From: Ruegeria sp. HKCCD7303
Lineage (GTDB): Bacteria > Pseudomonadota > Alphaproteobacteria > Rhodobacterales > Rhodobacteraceae
Direction of reading: 5' to 3'
DNA length: 64,000 nt
NCBI RefSeq assembly: GCF_013111185.1
Contig: NZ_WVRE01000002.1
Span: forward strand, 930,001 to 994,000
Each line of letters opens with the position of its first letter. Position 1 is the stretch's first letter. Under the pieces are notes generated by a model. That model saw only the letters and a list, made by a program, of their open reading frames with translations, searched no databases and had not been told where the DNA came from. This document shows, piece after piece, positions 55,286-62,562 of the stretch. A program made the position numbers and the translations under genes.

Positions 55286-55699
55286 TCAGGGAAGATAAGA
55301 CTTTGGAGTGGGATCCTGCAGTGCCTCAAGGTAATTTGCGATCGCGATCAGCTTAGTGGGCATTAGGATTGGCTCACCATTGCCTCGATCGAATTCACTC
55401 ATTTCATTGTCCAAAAGGTCGACGATAATCGGCATATCCTCTCGCGGGAGAATGTTGCGGGAATACCCGCTCAGTATCTCCATGATCTCAAGAGCGGGCC
55501 ACACCCCGTTGCGCCGCGCTGCAATTCTCGTCAAGTCTGGCGGCGGTGTGCTCAAACGCGCAGCCACAGGCCCATCGCCCTTTCCATCAACACCATGACA
55601 AGACACGCAGTTTTGCAAGTACAGCGTTTTTCCGGTAGTTGTTTTTTCTATAGTGGTTCCCATCAAAAGAAGAGGAACCATAAGCAGCCAATATTTCAT
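55286..55699 (-). CDS. Small periplasmic cytochrome c (second paralog)
   Basis: A 137-residue c-type cytochrome starting MKYWLLMVPLLLMGTTIE, a signal-like segment. The heme motif is CVSCH followed by GVDGKGDGP, then PPDLTRIAARRNGVWP and DMPIIVDLL with the probable Met ligand. The layout matches the cytochrome at 29679-30086. A 9/10 Fnr-type box is 58 bp upstream and an IS6 relic starts just beyond it. A start ten codons earlier is possible but would precede the signal peptide. Confidence 0.87.
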   Translation of the reverse strand: MKYWLLMVPLLLMGTTIEKTTTGKTLYLQNCVSCHGVDGKGDGPVAARLSTPPPDLTRIAARRNGVWPALEIMEILSGYSRNILPREDMPIIVDLLDNEMSEFDRGNGEPILMPTKLIAIANYLEALQDPTPKSYLP

Positions 55700-55756
55700 A
55701 CGAGTGATCTTTCCGAAACGGTGCATCAAAGTTAACGTTTCTTTTCAACCAGTACT

Positions 55757-55770
55757 TTGATCCCGGTCAA
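55757..55770 (-). promoter_or_regulatory. Fnr/FixK-type box before cytochrome c-trxC (9/10)
   Basis: TTGAT-CCCG-GTCAA, 58 bp before the cytochrome start. Confidence 0.6.
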
Positions 55771-55788
55771 TTGACTAATCACGGCTTA

Positions 55789-56242
55789 GGTGCTGTCAGA
55801 CATATTCAAACCAGACTCAGCTAGGCCAATATAGCTGCCCTTTAAGTTGCACCAAGTTCGCGCCACTCGGCGAGAGCAGCGTTACGTGCCAGCTTGAAAG
55901 TGTCTCGGCTGGCGAGCGATCTTTCTTAGTTGAAGTGGCTTCAGATAGAGGGGTTAACGGATGCGAATTTCTCCAAACTTCGCATGCGCCTGAAGCATTG
56001 CATGGCGCGTTCTCGTCGCCGGAGAGGAAGATGCGAATTCTCTACCCGGTTGTTGAGCCTACGGCCCTTTTAGCTGTTTTTCGAGAGCACCCAAATCTCT
56101 GAGCGCCGCCTTGTAGGATGCGAAGAGGTTTGTGACTATTTCCTCCGCACAACCGCGTCGCTTCATCAATTTCTTCAGAAAATTTGAAGCTGCAGTTTTG
56201 TTTCGGCGTTTGGTGACAACGGCTTCCAACACTTCAAACGTA
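55789..56242 (-). mobile_element. Eroded IS6-like fragment (transposase C-terminal half)
   Basis: Starts with the left end GGTGCTGTCAGACATATTC and aligns with the intact copy through to about 56242 with many point changes and small indels (e.g. TAGTTGAAGTGGCTTCAGATAGAGG). Coding remnants such as VLEAVVTKRRNKTAASNFLKKLMKRRG can still be read. It ends abruptly in unrelated sequence. Confidence 0.8.
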
Positions 56243-56437
56243 TCGTAAGACCACTGCAGGCAATGATCGCTGCACCGGCTACAAAACTGGCTTGTGATGA
56301 GAAACACATGCTTAAACCACCTCCACCGTTTTACATAGCTGAAGTCGTTGAAGCAAAGAACACTTTTCATTTCGAAGTACTGCGTTGCGCCGCCTAAAGG
56401 GCGCATTGTGAGTTGTCTGGCCAACCATTTAGGAACC
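56243..56437. other. Unassigned stretch between two IS6-like ends
   Basis: About 195 bp of non-IS sequence enclosed by the relic at 55789-56242 and the solo end at 56438. No coding region recognised. It may be cargo or a hybrid internal segment. Confidence 0.4.
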
Positions 56438-56480
56438 GGTGCTGCCAGGTAAATTCGGACCAATCAAATCGGACCAACCA
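56438..56480. mobile_element. Solo IS6-like left end
   Basis: GGTGCTGCCAGGTAAATTCGG is a diverged copy of the left terminus, followed by ~20 bp of weak similarity, then unrelated DNA. Confidence 0.5.
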
Positions 56481-56633
56481 GCGGAATGTTGGTTGTTCAG
56501 CGTTGACGATCTCAGCGACCGGGTCTGCGAAGAAGTCGGTTAAAAAGTTAAGTGTCTTTTTGTTTTCTTCCCACGTATCAAGGAATGCCGATACTCGTAT
56601 TTCAAGCTGATTGAGTAGCGTTAGTGCATTCGA

Positions 56634-56840
56634 CTACGTATGCGGTTGGCTGGGCGTCGCTTTTCGCTTGGTACCTTTGCAAAGCTCACAAACCCATTCA
56701 GCGGTTCCATCAATCGCTCGACTTGAACTCTTTAGGTCGTGGTAGGAAACGATCCGCTGTTCGCGGCAAAAAGGACAAGTTGCAATCGCATGAAAATCGG
56801 GAACATGGACGGCTTTCGGCGGGGCGGGATTGCAAACCAT
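56634..56840 (-). CDS. 68-residue zinc-ribbon-like small protein
   Basis: Starts MVCNPAPPKAVHVPDF at an ATG with GGAG eight bases upstream. It contains CPFCREQR and CELCKGTKR, two CxxC knuckles 28 residues apart, suggesting a zinc ribbon. Unknown function. Because ribosome site, start and Cys pairs agree, it is probably real despite its size. Confidence 0.6.
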   Translation of the reverse strand: MVCNPAPPKAVHVPDFHAIATCPFCREQRIVSYHDLKSSSRAIDGTAEWVCELCKGTKRKATPSQPHT

Positions 56841-57096
56841 AGAGTTCTCCAATTGGGAGGATACCGCGCGTGCTGAACATAGGTTAGCGGCCTATTTTGA
56901 CACTTTGTCGGGCTATATCATCACCAATTCTAACATAAGTCGCTACGCTGTGCGATTTTCGTTTCGGAAGGCACGCCTTGAGTGCGGTTTAGTAATTTCA
57001 CAGATTTAGTTAATCGTCTGCCTTGCAGACGATGCGGTCATTGGGCTTCGCAAGTTTGAGCTATTTCGGGCCGTCTAGTGTGCTACAGCGCCAGCA

Positions 57097-58218
57097 TCAG
57101 TTCGTGAAAAGTTCCATTACTCCGATATTTTTCGCCCGTGCCGTCAACTTTTTTGAGAACTTCTTACGGCTGACTGTGTCGAGTTCGTTCCAGAACTCTC
57201 GGCTGACACGGATGCTTCCAAGCTTACTATGGCCGTCCAGTATGTCTTCGGAATGGATCTGTTCAAGCCGCGCTGCTTTGTTAACCTCTGTCCCAATCAT
57301 CGTGAACTGATGTCGTGTTGCAGAACCGAAATCTCCACTCACGACCAGCCCGATATGTAGGCCAATTCTGAGGGCCAAAGGCTCGTTTCCTATTCTAATC
57401 TCATTAACGTTCTTTACCGATTGCTCAGCGGCACGAACAGCGTCCGAACAGATTGACGAGGCGTCTTCGACTTTGCCCTTCATCACCCAAAACGCCATCA
57501 ACCCGTCACCGATGAACTTATCTATGTGTCCGCCTCGATCGAGGACGGGGGACGTTTGTGCGTTGAAAAAGCGCTGAACGATGTCGGCGACGCGCTCCGG
57601 AGGCGTATTCAATGTGAACTTGCTGAATCCGACCACGTCGGAAAACCAAATTATAGCCCGCTCGATGAGGTATTCGGCTTGTTGTTCGCTCCCGGACTGC
57701 ATTCGGCGACTTAAGGCGTACTGGTTTGTGTAAGCGTGTAGAATGCGCGTGTCGTCAGCCAAGTGGCGGCTAAGAGACGCAGTCTTCCTAGTCGTGTTTC
57801 GAAGTTTGATCGAGATAATTTTTGCGATGTTTCTCCAAATGATACCCGCTTCTGGGTGTGTCTCTATATTGGTCCGATCAATAACTAAAACATCGACAAT
57901 ACTCTCGTTTGCGACAAGGTCGTAGACACGTTGATACCCGTTGCCGGCCAAGTGTTGTTCTCCGATCACTTCGTTTCGCCGCCGAACGAAAAGAGTTTGT
58001 CCATTTAATTTAATGGCGACAGATCCATTAACGATAATCCAGAGACACTCTGCCGTATCGCCGGCACTGCAGATAGATTCACCTTCGGTGTACCTGTATC
58101 TACGTGGTTCGAGCGGCGTGGTGTCTTCGACATCGTCAATGAGTCCGGATAGCGCAAGTGCTTCCTCGTACTCTGGACCCAGCTTCTCAATTGGTGTGAT
58201 CGACGCATTTTCCGCCAT
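57097..58218 (-). CDS. Adenylate cyclase with N-terminal cyclic-nucleotide-binding-like domain
   Basis: A 373-residue soluble protein starting MAENASITPIEKLG. Residues ~35-150 form a cNMP-binding-like beta barrel (YTEGESICSAGDTAECLWIIVNGSVAI, VIGEQHLAG). Residues ~185-350 are a class III cyclase (IIWFSDVVGFSKFT, DKFIGDGLMAFW, TMIGTEVNKAARLE). Binding of a cyclic nucleotide could feed back on synthesis. GGAGG seven bases before this ATG favours it over the longer frame to 58389. It diverges from the second hsp20 gene. Confidence 0.88.
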   Translation of the reverse strand: MAENASITPIEKLGPEYEEALALSGLIDDVEDTTPLEPRRYRYTEGESICSAGDTAECLWIIVNGSVAIKLNGQTLFVRRRNEVIGEQHLAGNGYQRVYDLVANESIVDVLVIDRTNIETHPEAGIIWRNIAKIISIKLRNTTRKTASLSRHLADDTRILHAYTNQYALSRRMQSGSEQQAEYLIERAIIWFSDVVGFSKFTLNTPPERVADIVQRFFNAQTSPVLDRGGHIDKFIGDGLMAFWVMKGKVEDASSICSDAVRAAEQSVKNVNEIRIGNEPLALRIGLHIGLVVSGDFGSATRHQFTMIGTEVNKAARLEQIHSEDILDGHSKLGSIRVSREFWNELDTVSRKKFSKKLTARAKNIGVMELFTN

Positions 58219-58584
58219 TCGAGCCTCCGCATCCACATCCACGTCTCCTGCTCGCAGTATCACCATAGCACGAAACCCCAAATCGAAAGTGTTGCTTGGG
58301 AAGATTGAAGGAATGCGATCTGCTCTCGGGTGGCTTGCCCGCAGTGTTCTCAAATTCCGCTCTGGGCTCGGAGTGGCCGCTCGCGGCACTAGGCCTGAAT
58401 GACGGCTCTGCGGACGAAGCAGATGTTGGCGACTGTGCAGTGTTCTCGGACTGTTGGATCGGCTGTTCGCCGAACCGACTGCTCTCTTGCGACACTTCTG
58501 TTTTGAGCAAGATCAAAGCTAACGTCGCAGTTTCTAGTAGAATCTCCTTGCATTCTGATCGTGGAAAAGGAGGAGGTTCAGAAG
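58219..58584. other. Divergent intergenic region between cyclase and second hsp20
   Basis: About 366 bp. It contains the 9/10 Fnr-type box at 58503-58516 and otherwise no credible gene; open frames on both strands are compositional. Confidence 0.5.
58503..58516 (+). promoter_or_regulatory. Fnr/FixK-type box before second hsp20 (9/10)
   Basis: TTGAG-CAAG-ATCAA, 68 bp before the chosen ATG. Confidence 0.6.
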
Positions 58585-59088
58585 ATGCTTGAGGACAAAA
58601 AGTCACCGCAACTGTTCACTGGAACAAACCCGCTGACTGACAGTTTTCGGCGGGAGATGGAAACAATGATGTCGCGTTTCTTTGGAGGCGCTTCACCATT
58701 CGCGCCACTTGAGACGGCTGCACAACGGACTGGTTTCCCGTCGCTTGATATGACCGGCGCGGTTTCACCTGCCATAGACATCACCGAGGCAGATACGGCT
58801 ATCGAATTGACAGCCGAGTTGCCTGGACTGTCAGAAGATGACGTCGAACTCGAACTCAAAGATGGAAGACTGACGATCCGCGGTCAGAAAAACGTCACAC
58901 ACGATGACAAGGGCGATCTGCGCATTAGCGAGCGGAGCTACGGCAGCTTTGCGCGAACGATGACGTTGCCTGACACGGTAGACATCGAAAACATCAGCGC
59001 AGAGTTTGACAAAGGCGTTTTGCACATCACGATGCCCAAAACCGAGCCAAAAGAACCAAGCCGGAAAATCAAGGTATCTTCGAAATAG
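58585..59088 (+). CDS. Hsp20/alpha-crystallin small heat-shock protein (second copy)
   Basis: A 167-residue holdase starting MLEDKKSPQLFTGTNP, with a longer N-terminal arm than the first copy. The alpha-crystallin domain is about 70-160: SPAIDITEADTAIELTAELPG, ISERSYGSFARTMTLPDTVD and FDKGVLHITMPKTEP. Strong ribosome site GGAGGAGG. Both copies lie behind Fnr-type boxes. Confidence 0.93.
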   Translation: MLEDKKSPQLFTGTNPLTDSFRREMETMMSRFFGGASPFAPLETAAQRTGFPSLDMTGAVSPAIDITEADTAIELTAELPGLSEDDVELELKDGRLTIRGQKNVTHDDKGDLRISERSYGSFARTMTLPDTVDIENISAEFDKGVLHITMPKTEPKEPSRKIKVSSK

Positions 59089-59176
59089 CCGCCCAGCCAG
59101 TCCCAAGCGGCTTCAAGCGCAAAGCCGGATTTCGTGAACACTCAGAACGAAGCGCGGCTGGGGGCAGCGCCCCTGG

Positions 59177-59512
59177 TCATGTCGTCTGGTCGTCCATTTT
59201 AGCATCTGGCGCGTTTGTCATAACAGACGATATACCTTTGTCCCGAGCAGCTTCGCTGCTGTAGGTTTCGCTTGTACCGATCACTTGTCCGTTCGACGCT
59301 TTCAAATTGAACATTGGTTGCCCAGAAGATGCGGTCTTGCGTTCAAATCTGCCGTCCATCGCAGCATTTTTTCGAACTGACTCGATCCCGTTTTCCGCGC
59401 TGGCTTTTTGTTTGTAGCCCTCGCTGGCAAGGATAATCTCACCGTTTCCGGCCTTCAGCCGAAACCGGTACTCCCCGGCTTTGTCTTTGTAGAGTTCGAA
59501 CTTGCCCGCCAT
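59177..59512 (-). CDS. YegP/DUF1508 double-repeat protein
   Basis: A 111-residue protein made of two similar DUF1508 units: FELYKDKAGEYRFRLKAGNGEIILASEGYKQKASAENGIESV and FERKTASSGQPMFNLKASNGQVIGTSETYSSEAARDKGISSV. YegP family, cytoplasmic, function unknown though often seen among stress genes. Complete, with AGTTAATTTC context; promoter is in 59513-59782. Confidence 0.9.
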   Translation of the reverse strand: MAGKFELYKDKAGEYRFRLKAGNGEIILASEGYKQKASAENGIESVRKNAAMDGRFERKTASSGQPMFNLKASNGQVIGTSETYSSEAARDKGISSVMTNAPDAKMDDQTT

Positions 59513-59782
59513 AAGAAATTAACTCCCAACCAGTGTGTTCACATGCGAACAATGAGGTTAATTTTGGCGTTTTGGCAAGAAACTCCGGTAATTGCCGCCA
59601 AACAACTCTACGCGGCACATCGCACCAAAGCGCTTGGGAGTCGGAGACCCTCAGCGTCATGCTGGGAGCGGCCATTAGGTGGCTAAACGTGAACGACTGC
59701 TGTGCCGGACAAAACCGCCATTGCTTAGCGAGTGAATGGTTCCGAACTACGACTGCCTTCGCCTAAGAATATTCGACTGAAA

Positions 59783-60349
59783 TCACCTGTTACGAGCTCT
59801 GCTCAATGTGACGGGCGTCATTCCCAGGTATGAAGCAATGTGGAAATGGGCAAACAGCGCTTCATACCCCGGGTGTACCTTTCGAAACCACTCTAAACGT
59901 TGCCGCGCGCTCAATGCTGCAAGGCACCACTCGCGTCCGACTTTGCGGGTCAACTCCTCGCGCATTAAGTTGTTACCCCATTCGCGTATGCTTTCGAAAT
60001 TCACCATTAGGTCCATCAACTGCGCAGCTGGCATTGTCGCAGCAACGGCGTCATCCAAAATCTCAATATCCACCAACGAACATCCAACTGACGTTCTGGC
60101 CATGTTGGGCGTTATCACCATTGGAGCGGCGTACAGGTTCAGGGTTACCTCCGTACCCTCGGCATCGGTGACTACGCTTCGCGCACGTCCACTTAGTAGG
60201 AAATACTCATTCTCGTCTCGCTCACCTTGGCTCGACATGTAAGTTCCGATTGGCCAGTTACGAACTTCGAATGCATTTACCAGTGTCTCCCGATCTTTGT
60301 CCGGGAGTTCCATCATGAATTCTTCGATGGTTTTCAGATGAATTTCCAC
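59783..60349 (-). CDS. Crp/Fnr-family transcriptional regulator
   Basis: A 188-residue protein: N-terminal cNMP-like domain (MYMSSQGERDENEYFLLSGRARSV region) and C-terminal helix-turn-helix FAHFHIASYLGMTPVTLSRARN. It has no N-terminal cysteine cluster, so it is not an oxygen-sensing Fnr. The recognition helix has V where Fnr/FixK have E (TPVTLSR versus TVETISR), so it is unlikely to read the TTGAT-N4-ATCAA boxes. The C-terminus is short, ending soon after the helix. Confidence 0.85.
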   Translation of the reverse strand: MEIHLKTIEEFMMELPDKDRETLVNAFEVRNWPIGTYMSSQGERDENEYFLLSGRARSVVTDAEGTEVTLNLYAAPMVITPNMARTSVGCSLVDIEILDDAVAATMPAAQLMDLMVNFESIREWGNNLMREELTRKVGREWCLAALSARQRLEWFRKVHPGYEALFAHFHIASYLGMTPVTLSRARNR

Positions 60350-60439
60350 TCCATGCGCCCCTAACTCACGTTATCAAATGATAATGCTTGAACCGGCCGC
60401 GCACTGATAGTCCAGCATCGTCAATGTTGGAGAACATCT

Positions 60440-60997
60440 ATGAATAACTCACTTCCCTACCCACATCATGGTTCACGAATCCTGCTGTTCTGGTGCGCCG
60501 CGATGCTCGTCTACTTTCTTATGGTCTTCGGTTCGCTTGTAGACATTGAACAGATCACCGGGGTTAGGGCATTCGACATGCGCCCAAACGGCTATTCCTA
60601 CGCTGATGCCCTGGCACTCATTTCCGCACTCGGAGAAGAAGGACGACGAGTTTATCTTACCATGCAAATTCCACTGGACACGGTGTACCCGGCTCTATTG
60701 GCGATTTCGAGCGCCAGTTCGCTTTATTGGTTGTCGCAATCCTTTGGCTCGACTGCTCGATGGTATCGAGCCGTTGCCGCTGTAGCTTATCTTGCGGCAA
60801 TCGCGGACTATGCTGAGAATGGGTTGATCGTCTGGATGCTAAATGCCGGTCTTGGCGTTCCCGAAGCACTGGTTACAGCGGCAAGTTTGGCGTCGGTGAG
60901 CAAGGCTATCTTTTCGACGATTGTGTTTACCACCTTGCTGATTGCACTAGTCGAGTTCGCTATACGGAGAATACGTCAGCGACCAAAGGTCAATTGA
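60440..60997 (+). CDS. Four-helix membrane protein of unknown function
   Basis: A 185-residue protein starting MNNSLPYPHHG with hydrophobic segments at about 13-33, 78-100, 110-128 and 150-172. A short charged loop (GYSYADALALISALGEEGRRVYL) follows the first. No family recognised. It is followed by the next open frame at 10 bp distance, possibly in one operon. Confidence 0.7.
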   Translation: MNNSLPYPHHGSRILLFWCAAMLVYFLMVFGSLVDIEQITGVRAFDMRPNGYSYADALALISALGEEGRRVYLTMQIPLDTVYPALLAISSASSLYWLSQSFGSTARWYRAVAAVAYLAAIADYAENGLIVWMLNAGLGVPEALVTAASLASVSKAIFSTIVFTTLLIALVEFAIRRIRQRPKVN

Positions 60998-61138
60998 ACG
61001 TCCGCTTTGGACTCGAAGCGGTTGCTCGTAGAGTTTGGGCGAACGTCTGCTGTGTGGACGGAGCAGACATTCAAAGCAAAGGCCGATGCCGCCAGCGGCC
61101 CTTCGGATTTAGAAAGCTTGCAAGGCGGAACGGCAGCG

Positions 61139-61525
61139 ATGCACAGTGGACGCATGTCAACCTTTCAACGGATCATTCTACCTGCAACCACTCTGATGGT
61201 TGTTGGTACTGCGGTAGTGTCTTTGGAGATGTCCTGCACTCACCCTGACAGGCCAAATCACACGTATAGCATTGACGGTGATCAGGGTGTCTTTACCTGG
61301 GATGACCACGACATCGAACGCACTTGGTTGCTCAAGTGCAATGATCAACGAAACGGCTTTTATGCTTGCCAAAGGTCAGAGAGCTTCGGCGAGCGCGGCG
61401 CTAGCGTGATTACTTTCGTGATGCTTCCAGATGGAATCTTAATCCAAAGCGGCTATTGGGCTCTGCTCGATACTAGCCGCGTCAGCGTAACATCAGGCTT
61501 CGTTTGTGAGACCGAAGGCAATTGA
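61139..61525 (+). CDS. Hypothetical exported protein
   Basis: About 128 residues from MHSGRMSTFQR (MSTFQRIILP five codons later is equally possible). A hydrophobic segment (IILPATTLMVVGTAVVSLEM) acts as a signal anchor, followed by a beta-rich domain with three or four cysteines (CTHPDRP, LLKCNDQRNGFYACQRS, GFVCETEGN). No family recognised. The frame is open further upstream to 61007, but without domain features. Confidence 0.55.
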   Translation: MHSGRMSTFQRIILPATTLMVVGTAVVSLEMSCTHPDRPNHTYSIDGDQGVFTWDDHDIERTWLLKCNDQRNGFYACQRSESFGERGASVITFVMLPDGILIQSGYWALLDTSRVSVTSGFVCETEGN

Positions 61526-61889
61526 CCGCTTTGCGGACAAAGCTGTCGTTAGCTGCATTGCAGCACGTTTGGTTTGAGTGAACGACTGCTTGAGCGTGCT
61601 CAATCTTGGTCTTGGTTAGCGGATCGAGAGTCTCAAGCGGGTCTCAGTTCAGACTTTGAAACTTCCAACCAATGCGACGCTTTAGTTATTTGAAGCCGAT
61701 AGTAAGCGTCAACTCGTCCTCTTCAGAAGTTTAGGGCGAGCTCAGCCGTTCATTGAGGAACCGCTATGATTAACCAAATCTGAGCTCGAAAAAGGCGGGA
61801 AATACTATTTCAAGTAAGCCCTAAACTGAACACAGTTAATTTCAGAGCGCTGCCTTGACGGGCGCAATTCCATTGATGATGGTTATTTT
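61526..61889. other. Gene-free region with diverged intergenic repeat
   Basis: About 364 bp. It begins with GACCGCTTTGCGGACAAAGCTG and GAACGACTGCTTG, motifs that also occur in several other gaps between 53.5 and 61.6 kb. No gene or terminator identified. Confidence 0.4.
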
Positions 61890-62276
61890 ATGAGCGCTTT
61901 GAGAACACTTTTGCTTTCAAATCTGTGCACCCTGGTGTCTTCTGGGTTGCTATATGCGGAAAGTGGGATCGTAAAGTCCTTTGCGGGTTGTGCAGGGCGA
62001 TTCTCGGCTGAAATGGAACACGCGTGGCTTTTGAACGATCCAAAAGCTCAGGACTATGAACTGCGGCGCGGCGGATTTATCTCATTGCTGGAAGCGACTA
62101 CGACAGCGGACAACGCAGAATTTGTCCTAAGCCACAGGGTGAATTCCAAACACGCGCATGCACGTTTGCTGCAAACCGCGACCTTTGCTTCGGATGAGGT
62201 GAAAGCAAGTGCGGCGCGCCGTACCGCCAAGCAGTATTTGGATCAGTGTAATCTGTTGATCCTGGGCGGTGTATAA
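61890..62276 (+). CDS. Small exported helical protein of unknown function
   Basis: A 128-residue protein with a signal peptide (about 1-24, SNLCTLVSSGLLYAES). The mature part starts GIVKSFAGCAGRFSAEMEHAWL and ends AKQYLDQCNLLI, helical with two cysteines. I recognise no named family. It precedes the urt genes by ~290 bp. Confidence 0.68.
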   Translation: MSALRTLLLSNLCTLVSSGLLYAESGIVKSFAGCAGRFSAEMEHAWLLNDPKAQDYELRRGGFISLLEATTTADNAEFVLSHRVNSKHAHARLLQTATFASDEVKASAARRTAKQYLDQCNLLILGGV

Positions 62277-62562
62277 GAGTCGCTTCGCTGCGTTGCCGCA
62301 TTTTTAAGCGAGACATGCTGCGCTGCCGCAAAATCAGGCAATACCCTCAATCTGTCCAGTAACTCGGGTCATGAGACTCTGAGTGTTGTGGAGAACTATC
62401 CTAGCACTATGGAGTGCCGCAAGACGGCTTGGAACATGTGCGAAGGTGCCCGGCCTAGGAACCTGAAGACGCCCTCGCACACCGCAATTATGCGTAGTGG
62501 GTATATGGGACGTTTAAGCGCCCCGAACAACCCTGCTGCGCGTCGCATAAAAGGAAATGCTG
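62277..62562. other. Upstream region of urtA
   Basis: About 286 bp before the urea transporter; promoter region expected here. No nitrogen-regulator site could be identified with confidence. Confidence 0.4.
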
